Shown: positions 1 to 9,985 of the stretch, one piece after another
How the letters are laid out: every line of letters begins with the position of its first letter
Numbering within the stretch: position 1 is the stretch's first letter
NCBI RefSeq assembly: GCF_029953635.1
Contig: NZ_CP124543.1
Location: 6,480,367 to 6,544,366, forward strand
DNA length: 64,000 nucleotides
Direction: 5' to 3'
Origin: Halotia branconii CENA392
GTDB lineage: Bacteria; Cyanobacteriota; Cyanobacteriia; Cyanobacteriales; Nostocaceae
Notes under the pieces: model-generated
Databases searched by the model: none
What the model saw: the letters and a program-made list of their open reading frames with translations, nothing else
Told to the model about the DNA's origin: nothing
Position numbers and translations under genes: made by a program

Positions 1-165
1 GGATTGCGAATGATTGCCAACCCCAAATGGCGACGCTTCACCCCAGCCTTCGAGACCATCCTGCAAAATTCTCACCCATACATTCGTTGTCTGCGCCGTT
101 GTACCGCGACTAATGGTCAAAGGAAATCGTTTGTTAACTGTAAATAGCTTGACTTCAACTTGCAT
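1..165 (-). CDS. Dipeptide epimerase, enolase superfamily (N-terminal fragment)
   Basis: The reverse strand is open from an ATG at 163-165 to the window edge, 55 codons without a stop. It reads MQVEVKLFTVNKRFPLTISR, then a stretch ending in GLEGWGEASPFG. This is the N-terminal capping domain of the mandelate racemase/muconate-lactonising group, and the WGEASPF stretch is typical of L-Ala-D/L-Glu dipeptide epimerases. The catalytic lysines and metal ligands lie outside the window, so the substrate class rests on the N-terminus alone. The forward ORF over the same bases is a shadow. Confidence 0.7.
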   Translation of the reverse strand, partial: MQVEVKLFTVNKRFPLTISRGTTAQTTNVWVRILQDGLEGWGEASPFGVGNHSQS

Positions 166-273
166 AAGTCTGCTCCATCTTTGGTTAGAGCAAAAACAGT
201 GTAAGTTCAAATTTTAGATGATCTGAGGTGTCTGTTATACTTTTTTACCATAATTCCATTCCTTAATTTATTT

Positions 274-822
274 ATGAACAACTTAAAAAAATGGAAAATA
301 TTACAATCAAAAATGGTATTAGATAACCGTTGGTGTCAAGTCAGACAAGATGAAATAGAATTACCAAATGGTCAAATTATAGATGACTTTTTTGTAATTG
401 TTAGACCAGAAATTGCCTTAATTTTACCAATTACCAATCAACAAGAGATTGTTTTTGTACGTCAATATAGACATGGAGTTGGTGAGATTTTATTAGAACT
501 ACCAGCGGGAGGTTTTGATGCCAATAGAGAAGATGCAGCGATCGCAGCAGTAAGAGAATTGCAAGAAGAGACTGGTTATATTGCCCAAAAAGTAACTAAA
601 TTAGCTACTTTATACGATAATCCTGTCAAAGATACTAACAAAATACATTTATTTTTAGCAGAAAACGTGACCAAATCTGGAAACCAAAACCTAGATATTA
701 CAGAAGAAATTGAAATTGTATTAATTCCTATAGAATCAGTGTTAGATAAAATTGTTCAAGGTGAAATTTCTGTAACAGGAACTATCACAGCTCTATTTTT
801 AGGTTTAAAATTTATTAATTAA
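274..822 (+). CDS. NUDIX hydrolase (ADP-ribose pyrophosphatase-like)
   Basis: The 182-residue protein carries a complete Nudix box near residues 80-105: a glycine, five residues, E, seven residues, then REL-Q-EE-T-GY, which binds the divalent metal for pyrophosphate hydrolysis. The preceding LELPAGG segment is typical of the ADP-ribose/nucleoside-diphosphate-sugar branch. It would act in the cytoplasm on ADP-ribose-like nucleotides. The exact substrate cannot be read from the sequence. It stands alone, transcribed convergently with ftn2. Confidence 0.85.
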   Translation: MNNLKKWKILQSKMVLDNRWCQVRQDEIELPNGQIIDDFFVIVRPEIALILPITNQQEIVFVRQYRHGVGEILLELPAGGFDANREDAAIAAVRELQEETGYIAQKVTKLATLYDNPVKDTNKIHLFLAENVTKSGNQNLDITEEIEIVLIPIESVLDKIVQGEISVTGTITALFLGLKFIN

Positions 823-928
823 TGTCTATAACTTAAGCACACTCTATAAATTATTAGCTTTCTTGGCGCTCTTGGCGTTCTTGGCGGTTCGATTTCTTCT
901 TTTTTGTGAATTAATTTTGCATGATAAC

Positions 929-3190
929 TTAATAAACAACTGCCATATTCTGAATACGCCACACCCCTTGTTGTCGAATGAAATCATATCGGACACGCAA
1001 AGTTTCATCAGAAGATTTTTTCAGTTGACTGTTTTCATAAAACTGTGTTAATTCCTTAACCGTAGCTACCACTACTGCGCGGTCTGGGTAAATCTCAGCT
1101 TTATTAATATATTCCACCTTAACAGTGTGATTATACTGTCGATAGCGATTTGCTGCTCTTTCTTGCTGGGCAATCAACCGCCACTGAGATAAAGCTGAAC
1201 CAGTTAAAATATCTTGTAAACCATCTACTTCATGATTTACTCCTAAAGCCGCAGCTTTAGTAGATAGCCAAGTTTCAATAACTTCTTTTGCAGTCTCCTC
1301 GCTTAGAGTTCCTTCTGGTGATTGTAATTTACTGTTGCTGTCAGGAATATTAATTGGTGGTTCATTAAGTTGGACAAATAATTGTTTCCCTTGTAAAGAT
1401 GGTGCAGGGTAAAACAGATTTTTTAACCATCCAAAAGTTGTGGAAACTAACAGCCAAAATACTAATATACCTACCAATGAAGCAAATACTGTCCAAACTA
1501 ATCGTGTTTTACCTTCTAGGGTATTGGCAAAGGTTCGCCGTTGCCCCGATGGTGTAGGCTGACTAACTTTACGCCTCCTACGCTTTTTGACTTGACGGGG
1601 TGGAGAGGTTCTTGCTGAACCGTTCAAGTTAGGGTTAGTTGCTTTCGTTGTGCGTTCAGCAGTAGAAAGCGGTGTCATCGGTATTTCTGGTCTTGCACTT
1701 GCAGTAGATGGAATATTTAATGAAGTATTGGCATACTCCGGTTTTTTGTAATTAATTGTTTCCGATAAATTTGGGTCGGATGTTCTACTATGATGAACTT
1801 GTTGAGCAACACCACTAGGATGACTGCGCTGACGTAAGTGATTTGTTTGTGGTTGAGAAAAAGACTGACGGTTAATTACAGCCCATTCATGAGTAGTTTC
1901 TGCATCCGTAGGTAAGCCTTCTAAATAAGCTTGTACTTGTTGGTTGGCAAAGTAATCTTTCAGCGAAGCTTGTTGTCTAGTTAAATCTCGAAAGTGGGGA
2001 AACACTTCATGTTGTAACCACTGTTCTGTATATAAACATAGTCCCGGTAGCAAATCTGGAGAGTCTTGGGATTTTTCTCGAATAAAAACTAAGGCTTCGT
2101 ATTCTTGACTTAGTTCTAAAACACGGGTTGCTTCTTCGGTTTGACCTAGTAGTAGCGCACATAGCGACTGTTCTAAATGTACATCTTGGCGTTTACCCAA
2201 ATGTATCAGCATTTGCTTTGCTTGACGAATTAAAGCTGGTTGACGTTGGGTAAATCCTCGCGCTATTAGGGCGTAAACAGCTAAGTACGTAGCAACAGCA
2301 GAAGGACGCTTGCTTTCGGCTTCAAAGAGTTTGTGCTGTTCTGCGACTGTGAGGTGATTGCGTAATTGTTGAATAAATCGCAGAAAATCATCTATGTTTA
2401 AACCTGATGCATCACTACCATTACCATCAATTCCACCGCGATCGCTTAAAATACTTTGCAATAATTCCAGACCTTGGCGGCGTTCGGCTGTTTTTTCGAG
2501 AGGTAGTGCTAGTAATTCTAAAATCCGGTACGGCCGCAATTTGTAAAGATCAGCTTGCATCTCTGCCTGTACACTGGCAAACACGCCGCCACGAGCTAGC
2601 ATTTCTTGTCCAGTTTCCAAGGACACGGCAGCATTTTCGTAGTTACCTTGCTGCCATTGTTCACGACCTAATTCTAAGCAAGCCAGAGCAACAGTCAAGA
2701 CAATATCTGGACTTTCTGTACTTTCCAGAAATTCTTCATTTACCAGATTATTGCCTATATTGGCAACTGCTGCGCCATTTTGATTTGCTAGGTAGTTATG
2801 ACCTAGTTTCAGTACAAGTTCGTATTCTCCTAATTCTTGCAGAATTAATAAAGCACCAACTAATTCTTGTGGAGAAATTTCAATACTGAGATTTTGAGTA
2901 TCAGGATCACCGTGGTTACTTTGGGCATGATCGCCCAATGCTACTCTAGCCTTACCATCAGGGTCATAGGCGTGAGCCAGATAAAGCTGGTCGTAACTGC
3001 TACGTTCTTTAGGATTTGATAAAACCACGTAAGCTTCTTCTATAAGTTGTTTGCGAGAAGAAATTGCTGATTGAGAATACTCTCGTCGCGGCAATTGTAC
3101 AATGCGATCGCTGTATGCTTGCCGCAACTGTTCATTACTTGCCGCTAACGGTAGTCCTAAAATTCGGTAGTAATCTAGCGGAATTCGCAC
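929..3190 (-). CDS. ftn2: Cell division protein Ftn2/ZipN (ARC6 homologue)
   Basis: The 753-residue protein begins with a J-like domain (DYYRILGLP, residues about 6-70) that lacks the HPD tripeptide, as in cyanobacterial Ftn2/ZipN and plant ARC6. A long helical middle region follows, then a basic KKRRRRK patch near 540, one membrane segment near 570-590 (WTVFASLVGILVFWLLV), and a C-terminal IMS/ARC6-type domain (residues about 640-753). The family anchors FtsZ to the membrane at mid-cell and recruits other divisome proteins. The length fits the family. The start ATG at 3190 gives the conserved MRIPLDYYRILGLP opening. Confidence 0.9.
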   Translation of the reverse strand: MRIPLDYYRILGLPLAASNEQLRQAYSDRIVQLPRREYSQSAISSRKQLIEEAYVVLSNPKERSSYDQLYLAHAYDPDGKARVALGDHAQSNHGDPDTQNLSIEISPQELVGALLILQELGEYELVLKLGHNYLANQNGAAVANIGNNLVNEEFLESTESPDIVLTVALACLELGREQWQQGNYENAAVSLETGQEMLARGGVFASVQAEMQADLYKLRPYRILELLALPLEKTAERRQGLELLQSILSDRGGIDGNGSDASGLNIDDFLRFIQQLRNHLTVAEQHKLFEAESKRPSAVATYLAVYALIARGFTQRQPALIRQAKQMLIHLGKRQDVHLEQSLCALLLGQTEEATRVLELSQEYEALVFIREKSQDSPDLLPGLCLYTEQWLQHEVFPHFRDLTRQQASLKDYFANQQVQAYLEGLPTDAETTHEWAVINRQSFSQPQTNHLRQRSHPSGVAQQVHHSRTSDPNLSETINYKKPEYANTSLNIPSTASARPEIPMTPLSTAERTTKATNPNLNGSARTSPPRQVKKRRRRKVSQPTPSGQRRTFANTLEGKTRLVWTVFASLVGILVFWLLVSTTFGWLKNLFYPAPSLQGKQLFVQLNEPPINIPDSNSKLQSPEGTLSEETAKEVIETWLSTKAAALGVNHEVDGLQDILTGSALSQWRLIAQQERAANRYRQYNHTVKVEYINKAEIYPDRAVVVATVKELTQFYENSQLKKSSDETLRVRYDFIRQQGVWRIQNMAVVY

Positions 3191-3966
3191 AGCCTACTTC
3201 CTCTGCACCGTGATCAACATAATTCACCTAGAGCATTCCAGGCATGTAAAACCGTGCCATAATAACGGTAAATAATACCGCGACTTACTTACACTATAAG
3301 TGTATGTTGCAACAATTAGTTTTATGACTTCCCGAAATTTGAGTCATATTTTAGTACTAATATTTTGCCACCGCCTAGAAAGCGCTGATATATTGTCTTA
3401 ATTCTTAGTATTCTTGTGTTTCAGAACTGGTCAAACCTGCGACACCATCAGAAAAACCATAATAAATTTTGTTAGTGGTATGGGTGTTGTACTGGTAGAA
3501 ATCTATGATTGTGTTTAGTAGTTGCGATCGCCCTGGTAGTACGGTGAGAAAAACACCACCGTAGGGTTGATTTTTATAACAATAGGGAAAAGCATACTAG
3601 CATAATTACACTTAAATTACAACTTTCTATTTAGACACATAGAGATTTTTAAGATCGTTTTTTCTAAATTGTTCATGGATAGGCAGAAACCAAGCTATTC
3701 TGTTTGATAACCTATAAGCGGGATCTGGGAGTAGAAAAACTCAGAGAACGGCTATTACCGTTAAGGTGAAATCCTCGTTAAGCCAAGGATAAAAAACGCA
3801 AAGTTTGCCCATTCTCTATTGTCTATTCTCCGTAACCTTTTGTGGTGCATAAATTTTAGTTGTTGACTCCAGCACTTCCCAGCTTGTGAAAAGCAAATAT
3901 TGTGTGAAAGCAACTTATTTTTTGAGTTGGTAAATTTTAGTTTTACTAAAGGAATACTAAAAAATA
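3191..3966. other. Intergenic region ftn2-pdhA, 776 bp
   Basis: This stretch separates divergently transcribed ftn2 and pdhA. I see no convincing ORF. It has one hairpin (TACGGTG/CACCGTA, 3540-3563). A long leader for pdhA or a small RNA is possible, but no known RNA family is recognised. Confidence 0.4.
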
Positions 3967-5001
3967 ATGGTTCAAGAACGCACGTTACCTACATATAATA
4001 CTGCCACTACCCAGATCACCAAAGAAGAAGGGTTACGGTTGTACGAGGACATGACATTAGGGCGCTTTTTTGAAGACAAATGCGCTGAAATGTACTACAG
4101 GGGCAAAATGTTTGGTTTTGTCCACCTATACAATGGTCAAGAAGCTGTTTCTACTGGTGTAATTCAAGCAATGCGACCAGGAGAAGATTTTGTTTCTAGT
4201 ACCTACCGCGACCACGTTCATGCTCTCAGCGCAGGAGTACCAGCAAAAGAAGTCATGGCAGAGCTATTTGGCAAAGCTACAGGCTGTAGTAAAGGCCGCG
4301 GCGGTTCTATGCACATGTTCTCTAAAGAACATGGTTTACTGGGTGGCTATGCTTTTGTGGCTGAGGGCATTCCTGTTGCAGCAGGTGCAGCTTTTCAAAG
4401 TAAATATCGCCGCGAAGTCCTCAAAGATGCCAACGCTGACCAAGTAACCGCTTGCTTTTTTGGTGATGGTGCTGCCAACAACGGTCAATTTTTCGAGACT
4501 TTGAATATGGCTGCCCTCTGGAAACTGCCTATTCTTTTCGTCGTAGAAAATAATAAGTGGGCAATTGGCATGTCTCACGAACGGGCAACTTCCCAACCGG
4601 AGATTTACAAAAAAGCCAGCGTGTTTAACATGGTCGGCGTAGAAGTAGATGGTATGGATGTATTGGCCGTGCGAGCCGTAGCCCAAGAAGCTGTCGCCCG
4701 CGCCCGTGCAGGAGAAGGACCAACATTAATAGAAGCTTTAACCTACCGTTTCCGGGGTCATTCCCTAGCAGACCCAGATGAACTGCGAAGCAAAACTGAA
4801 AAAGAATTTTGGTTTTCCCGTGACCCAATTAAGAAACTTGCTGCTTATCTTTTAGAGCAAAATTTAGCAGATGAGCAAGAATTGAAAGCTATTGAGCAAA
4901 AAATTCAAGATGTTATTGACGAAGCCGTTAAATTTGCCGAAAGCAGCCCTGAACCTGACCCCAGCGAGTTGTATCGCTTTATATTTGCAGAAGACGAGTA
5001 A
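3967..5001 (+). CDS. pdhA: Pyruvate dehydrogenase E1 component, alpha subunit
   Basis: The 344-residue protein is the alpha chain of the thiamine-diphosphate-dependent E1, which decarboxylates pyruvate and passes the acetyl group to E2 lipoate. The ThDP/Mg motif begins with GDGAANNGQFFE (residues about 173-184) and ends with the VENN that follows it. The RGGSMHMF loop and the YRFRGHSLADPDE phosphorylation-loop region are intact. Length and organisation match cyanobacterial and plastid PdhA. The start follows an AAGGAATACTAAAAAATA stretch. The beta subunit is not next to it, as is usual in cyanobacteria. Confidence 0.95.
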   Translation: MVQERTLPTYNTATTQITKEEGLRLYEDMTLGRFFEDKCAEMYYRGKMFGFVHLYNGQEAVSTGVIQAMRPGEDFVSSTYRDHVHALSAGVPAKEVMAELFGKATGCSKGRGGSMHMFSKEHGLLGGYAFVAEGIPVAAGAAFQSKYRREVLKDANADQVTACFFGDGAANNGQFFETLNMAALWKLPILFVVENNKWAIGMSHERATSQPEIYKKASVFNMVGVEVDGMDVLAVRAVAQEAVARARAGEGPTLIEALTYRFRGHSLADPDELRSKTEKEFWFSRDPIKKLAAYLLEQNLADEQELKAIEQKIQDVIDEAVKFAESSPEPDPSELYRFIFAEDE

Positions 5002-5232
5002 TTAAAATAGGCATGAGGTATTTTGGGCATAGGGCATGGTGTGGGAGGTGTGGGGTGCAAGGGGGAGTTTGAAACTACTTCCCTGTTATTCATTTGTAGT
5101 TAACACTCTTTCCTCTTTCTCCTTTTCTCCCTGCTCCCCTGCCTATTTCTCCTTGTCTCCCTGCTCCCTGCTCCCCTGCCTCTTCTCCCTGCTTCCCCTG
5201 CCTCCTCTAGCCCCTAACCAAGGACTAAATTT

Positions 5233-6102
5233 GTGTTTACCATTGCCATTCAACAGCAACAATACAAAACCTACATCCTTTCTGATGAAACCGCTGGTTC
5301 TCAACTGGAAGTTGTACCAGAACGTGGCGGTATTATCACCCGTTGGCGTGTCCAAGGGCAAGAAATTTTCTATCTGGATACTGAGCGTTTTACTAATCCT
5401 AATTTGAGCGTCAGAGGTGGGAATCCAATACTATTTCCTATCTGTGGCAACTTGCCGGATAACTCTTACATCCACAACGGTAAACAGTACAATCTCAAAC
5501 AACATGGCTTTGCCCGTGATTTATCTTGGGAAGTAACTGACCAAGCGACCCAAAACCAAGCTAGTCTTACTGTTGTCCTCAATAGTACAGAGCAAACTAA
5601 AGCTGTTTATCCCTTTGACTTTCAAGTAGTTTTTACCTACAAGTTACAAGGCAATACTCTAGAGATTCAGCAAGAGTATAAAAATCTATCATCTATACAA
5701 CTGCCTTTTTCTACAGGTTTCCATCCTTACTTTTTGGCAAAGGATAAAACCCAGCTAAAGTTTGAAATTCCTTCCCACGAATACCAAGACCAGAGAAGTA
5801 AGGAAATTCACCGATTTAACGGTAATTTTGACTTTAATCTCGACGAAATTGATGTTGCCTTTAAAGAACTAACAAGTCAATCGGCAACGGTGATAGACAA
5901 CAGCCGCAAGTTAGAATTGACTCTAGATTACGGCAAGGAATATCCCATTTTGGTATTTTGGACACTCAAAGGCAAAGACTTTTATTGTCTAGAACCGTGG
6001 ACTGCTCCACGTAATTCCTTGAATACTGGCGAACACTTAACTGTATTAAAACCAGGAGCCAGCTACAATGCATGTGTACGGTTAACAGCTAATTTTTTCT
6101 AA
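5233..6102 (+). CDS. Aldose 1-epimerase family protein (galactose mutarotase-like)
   Basis: The 289-residue protein has the galactose-mutarotase beta-sandwich pattern. GGNPILFPICGNLPDN (residues about 62-77) and the HGFARDLSW segment carry the expected sugar-contacting residues, and TGFHPYF supplies the second conserved His. The family interconverts alpha and beta anomers of aldoses or hexose-6-phosphates. The start is a GTG at 5233. The DNA just upstream is a CT-rich low-complexity tract, so an upstream start is unlikely. Confidence 0.85.
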   Translation: MFTIAIQQQQYKTYILSDETAGSQLEVVPERGGIITRWRVQGQEIFYLDTERFTNPNLSVRGGNPILFPICGNLPDNSYIHNGKQYNLKQHGFARDLSWEVTDQATQNQASLTVVLNSTEQTKAVYPFDFQVVFTYKLQGNTLEIQQEYKNLSSIQLPFSTGFHPYFLAKDKTQLKFEIPSHEYQDQRSKEIHRFNGNFDFNLDEIDVAFKELTSQSATVIDNSRKLELTLDYGKEYPILVFWTLKGKDFYCLEPWTAPRNSLNTGEHLTVLKPGASYNACVRLTANFF

Positions 6103-6163
6103 ACCTCTTTACAAAACTACAGATGTCTGTGCTATGATAGCAAAGTTGCGAAATGCAACGGAA

Positions 6164-6235
6164 GGGTCGCTAACTCAACGGTAGAGTACTCGGCTTTTAA
6201 CCGATTAGTTCCGGGTTCGAATCCCGGGCGACCCA
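6164..6235 (+). tRNA. trnK: tRNA-Lys (anticodon TTT)
   Basis: A full cloverleaf can be drawn: acceptor stem GGGTCGC/GCGACCC, D stem ACTC/GAGT, anticodon loop CTTTTAA (anticodon TTT, Lys), and T arm CCGGG-TTCGAAT-CCCGG, ending with discriminator A and no encoded CCA. The outermost anticodon-stem pair is a C-U mismatch. A TATGAT at 6133-6138 could be its -10 box. Confidence 0.93.
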
Positions 6236-6420
6236 TAAACACAGGGATTATTTGTTTGTGTACAATATATTCTCAGTAAGAAAAAGGGTTAGGCACTAGG
6301 GTCTAAAGTATTTCGACTTGATGAAAACCTCTATAGTTGTTAGCGGTGACTAAAAGCGTACTTAAAGGTATTCTGAGGCGATCGCTTATTAATAATAATG
6401 ACTGGTTGAAAATCCTAAAG

Positions 6421-7182
6421 TTAATTTTTTTCTTTAGCGCCTAACATCTGTAAAAGTTTTTCATCATTATCTAAATCTCCAACAATTCGCCGAATTGGAT
6501 GAGGCCAAACTTTAACTAAAGTAGGAGTGGCAGAAACTTGATCGATTTCTGCTTGTTCTGGATTTGTTAAAACATCCACAACTTTCATCGTGTACGGATA
6601 TCCTAGCGATCGCTCTAACATTTCGTGTAGATTTTGGAGGATGCGTTCAGTATTGGCGCTATGCCCAGCGACAAACAAACGCAGAACATAGCATTGTGTT
6701 TTTTGCTGTACATTTTGAGCTGCTATGACTGGCTGAGAGTATTTTGGTACTGGTTGGGAAAGGTCTAAGTTTACAACTAAATCATGATCTTCCCAGAGTT
6801 GAGGAAACGAAGAGCGATAAGTTGTTAGTACCATGCGATCGCACAAACCCTCTTGCCAAGGCGCTGTTTGCCAAACTAAATCATCTGTACTAAAAATAGC
6901 GTTAAGTACAGCCTGATGTCGAATTACTGCTGGATAAGCCTCTGCAAATGTTCGCACTCGGTGGCTGTGCGGATCTAGCCAGTGATCAATCGTTGCTGTG
7001 TAGCAAGGTACTAAAAAATGAGGCGGTTCTGGTAAATCTAAAATTTCTTGTAAAGCAGTACATAAATGCAAATGCCATCGACCTTGTTTATTTGGGTCGA
7101 TGCAGTAAATTAAATCTCCTCCAGGTGTGAATAAGGCAATGCCTTTGAACAGCTGAGGTCTAGATAGTTTGTCTGTAGTCAA
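6421..7182 (-). CDS. KaiB-domain protein (circadian clock KaiB-like C-terminus)
   Basis: The last 85 or so residues have the KaiB/SasA-N thioredoxin-like pattern: CYVLRLFVAGHSANTERIL, then VVDVLTNPEQAEIDQVSATP and the closing LVKVWPHPIRRIVGDL. About 170 unassigned residues precede it. KaiB-fold domains bind KaiC-family ATPases, so a signalling role is inferred. The frame stays open to an ATG at 7323, but those extra codons translate a GGGGAAGCA-type repeat (Ser/Pro/Ala-rich). I therefore placed the start at a TTG at 7182, which is uncertain. No kaiA or kaiC is nearby. Confidence 0.7.
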   Translation of the reverse strand: MTTDKLSRPQLFKGIALFTPGGDLIYCIDPNKQGRWHLHLCTALQEILDLPEPPHFLVPCYTATIDHWLDPHSHRVRTFAEAYPAVIRHQAVLNAIFSTDDLVWQTAPWQEGLCDRMVLTTYRSSFPQLWEDHDLVVNLDLSQPVPKYSQPVIAAQNVQQKTQCYVLRLFVAGHSANTERILQNLHEMLERSLGYPYTMKVVDVLTNPEQAEIDQVSATPTLVKVWPHPIRRIVGDLDNDEKLLQMLGAKEKN

Positions 7183-7202
7183 TTCAGTTACAGGAGCTAG
7201 GT

Positions 7203-7328
7203 AATCAAAAGCAGGGGAGGCAGGGGAGTAGGGGGCAGGGGAGCAGGGAGCAGGGGAGACAGGGGAAGCAGGGGAAGCAGGGGAGGCAGAGGAGAATAAT
7301 AATATCCATGCCCCATGCCCCATGCCCT
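7203..7328. repeat. Low-complexity GGGGAAGCA tract with GGGCATG heptamers
   Basis: A purine-rich array of GGGGAGCA/GGGGAAGCA units (about 7210-7294) is followed by heptamers reading CCATGCC on the plus strand (7306-7328). The same two repeat types recur at 5030-5215, 24425-24461, 25707-25740 and 33190-33340. They sit between genes and create false N-terminal extensions. Confidence 0.8.
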
Positions 7329-7372
7329 ATAACCATTTTTATGCTGTGTGGCCTGCTTTCTTATTACTTTAC

Positions 7373-8644
7373 CTAAACTCGTCCTCTGAGAAACTGCGCC
7401 ATTTCGTTAGGAGTTGGTGACATTTCTAAAGCTGTTTCTTCTGTGATGCGTCCGTCTTGGTAGAGGTCGAGCAGTGACTGATTCATGGTGATCATGCCAT
7501 CAAAGCTTGCTTGCTTCATCAACTCGCTAATTTCATCATACTTACCATCTTTAATCCATTCTTTGATAGCTTCAGTATTGATCAAAATATCGTGGAATGC
7601 AGCCCGCTTCCCATCAGTAGTGCGGCACAAACCTTGAGCAATCACCGCTACTAAAGACTCCGAAATTGCTACCCGCATCGCGTCTTGTTCTTCACCTGAA
7701 TACAGATTGAGTATCCGTTCAATAGTTTTCACCGCGCTATTTGTGTGCAGGGTTCCCATAACTAAGTGACCAGTTTGAGCAGCTTTCAAGGCGGTGTTAA
7801 CAGTTTCTTTATCCCGCATTTCTCCCACTAGAATCAAATCTGGATCTTCCCGCAAAGCTGCTTTCAAAGCATTATCAAACTTTAGGGTGTGCATTCCTAC
7901 TTCCCGTTGTTTGACTAGAGACTTGCGGCTTTGGTGAACAAATTCAATCGGGTCTTCAATGGTGATGATATGTTTAGCCATCTCTTTATTGATGTAGTCA
8001 ATCATCGCTGCCATTGTGGTCGATTTACCAGAACCAGTAGGCCCAGTCACCAAAATTAAACCTTTATGATGATGGCAAATATCCCGAAAAACCGAGGGTA
8101 GCCTCAACTGTTCCATCGTCAAGATTTTCAGCGGAATTAACCGCAACACCATTGAATAGCCCTTAAGCGAACCAAAGACATTAATCCGCACGCGGGCAAA
8201 GTCGTACTGAGTTGCGCCGTCAAATTCTAAGTGTTCTTCAAAGCGCTGAATTTCCGCTTCACTCATTACCTCCTGCAACCAACTCATGAAAGCTTCTTTA
8301 TTGGTTTCTGGATAATCCGTCGATTGAATTTCTCCTCGGTTACGGAAGCGAGGTATTTCCCCTACACCTAGATGAACGTCTGAATATCCCTGATCGTAAG
8401 CTTCCTTGATAATCTGCGCTAATGTTAATGCCGAAGTACTACTTTTTGGCATCGGTGGCGGGGGGCCTGGACGATAAGCCGCACTAGATGCAGCACTAGA
8501 GGGACTTCTATTCACTGACGACATATCCAACGTTTGTGTAGACTGGCGCTGCGTCGTCATTAACGATGGTGGCGGCGGCGGCATCGGGGGTATATTCCGG
8601 GAAGCAACAGGATTTATACTTGATGGATGCTGTGATTCTGTCAT
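7373..8644 (-). CDS. pilT: Type IV pilus retraction ATPase PilT family
   Basis: The 423-residue secretion ATPase has Walker A GPTGSGKST (about 205-213), an Asp box (IITIEDPIEFVH), Walker B (DLILVGEMRD) and a His box (GHLVMGTLHTNSA), in the PilT order. The first 70 or so residues are rich in proline and serine and form a tail beyond the usual PilT length. That points to a PilT paralogue rather than the shortest form. It would depolymerise pilin at the inner face of the membrane and drive twitching motility and phototaxis. Confidence 0.9.
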   Translation of the reverse strand: MTESQHPSSINPVASRNIPPMPPPPPSLMTTQRQSTQTLDMSSVNRSPSSAASSAAYRPGPPPPMPKSSTSALTLAQIIKEAYDQGYSDVHLGVGEIPRFRNRGEIQSTDYPETNKEAFMSWLQEVMSEAEIQRFEEHLEFDGATQYDFARVRINVFGSLKGYSMVLRLIPLKILTMEQLRLPSVFRDICHHHKGLILVTGPTGSGKSTTMAAMIDYINKEMAKHIITIEDPIEFVHQSRKSLVKQREVGMHTLKFDNALKAALREDPDLILVGEMRDKETVNTALKAAQTGHLVMGTLHTNSAVKTIERILNLYSGEEQDAMRVAISESLVAVIAQGLCRTTDGKRAAFHDILINTEAIKEWIKDGKYDEISELMKQASFDGMITMNQSLLDLYQDGRITEETALEMSPTPNEMAQFLRGRV

Positions 8645-9364
8645 ATATCTTTACAATGTGGCGTTAATAAACTTGAATCGGTTAAAAGTCTCTATCAGCA
8701 GTCTCTAGAGCGCTAGGAGGTAGAATTATGACTGTCTGTTTGCTCAAATATTCAAAGCAGTAGTTAGTTACATTTCACAATTCATACTTGTATACTTTTT
8801 GATTTTTAACTAAGTCTTCATCAGTTAATTAGAATATCTTTTGCTCACATATCCTTGTTTATCACACTATAAGACCTATAAAAGCCTCAGCAATTTTTCT
8901 AAAAGCTAAAGTAGTATTTATGACTTTAATGTTTGTTGTAAATACTTTGTATTGTTAAATGAGAAAATTTTGCTAGGCATAAATACAAGTTGCTAGCAAC
9001 TAACAACAAAATTAGCAGCAGATAATTTATCTAGAGCCTTTTCAGAATTATGAGAACGTTAATCAGTTTTTATAAGAAGTGTTAAGCTTAGTCTAAGTCA
9101 AGAATTGGAAATGCATATTAAAAGCTACTGTACTTTGGCTTCTATTCCTGAAGATAGATACTAGAAACTCATTTTGAACCTAATTGTGAACTTGACTTTA
9201 CATCCATAATTACAAAACATTAAGTGTAAAGTTTAGTAAAAAAATGCTCATTTTACTAATAGATTTTTATATACTGAATTTCACTAGAAACAATATCAGT
9301 TGGCTTGCTAAAAGCGAGATATAGCTGAAGTTAATTATTGCTGTGTAATTTGGGAGGAAAAGTC
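8645..9364. other. AT-rich intergenic region, 720 bp
   Basis: The region between divergently transcribed pilT and the small membrane protein has no ORF with coding character and no recognised RNA. I see AT-rich DNA only. Confidence 0.4.
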
Positions 9365-9739
9365 ATGGTTTTGGCTCAGAGTTCTAATCTAGGAAAAACC
9401 TACTCCTTGTTGGTAGTTAAAAGCTTTTTAATCTGGACTTTCACGCTGGCAGTATGCTTGTTGGTTGTCGGTTTTCCATTAGTGGTTTTGATGGCTACGG
9501 TCGGTTGTCTGTTGTCGATTGTGTTGCAATCTGTAATGCCTGTTAGTGCAGTTTTACTGGTTGCAGGTGGTTTGATCATGTTTAATGTCATGGCAGTTGC
9601 GATCGCAGCGGGTGTGTTGACTTTCAAAGGCATCCATCCAAGTGATGTTAAATGGTTAAGCTGGCTGCATGGAGAAGCAGACCAGGCGCAGACCACTGTC
9701 TATGCTGCTTGTCCTTTAACTTGTGACATCGAGCTATAA
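9365..9739 (+). CDS. Small hydrophobic membrane protein, unknown function
   Basis: The product of 124 residues has two to three strongly hydrophobic segments (residues about 15-50 and 55-85) and a short polar C-terminus. I chose the ATG at 9365 because GGAGG lies 8-9 bases upstream. The upstream in-frame start at 9338 has no such site. An intrinsic terminator follows at 9774. I do not recognise the family. Confidence 0.65.
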   Translation: MVLAQSSNLGKTYSLLVVKSFLIWTFTLAVCLLVVGFPLVVLMATVGCLLSIVLQSVMPVSAVLLVAGGLIMFNVMAVAIAAGVLTFKGIHPSDVKWLSWLHGEADQAQTTVYAACPLTCDIEL

Positions 9740-9773
9740 TTGATTCCACTAAATTCGACAAACAGTGCATCTG

Positions 9774-9794
9774 CCCGGTTAAGCCGGGTTTTTT
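9774..9794 (+). terminator. Intrinsic terminator
   Basis: CCCGG-TTAAG-CCGGG followed by six T residues, 35 bases after the stop codon of the preceding gene. Confidence 0.8.
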
Positions 9795-9985
9795 CATGCT
9801 TATTTATAATTTGTTAGTTGTTAGTTGTAAAGATTTAGGGAACTCCAAAAAATAAATTATCCAATTTATTCAGATTTTATTTTTCTTACTTTCCCTGCTC
9901 GCTGCCCCCCTGCTTCTATAACGATGGGATATTTTTTTAGTTGGAAGTCCCTTACTATAGACCATTAACTATTGACTATTGACTA

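Noticed and set aside
9951..9975. Possible extra operator (TTACTATAGACCATTAACTATTGAC)
   Set aside because: It has only half-site similarity to the shared palindrome and no dyad of the right spacing. It is part of a common ACTATTGACTATT-type repeat before wecB.
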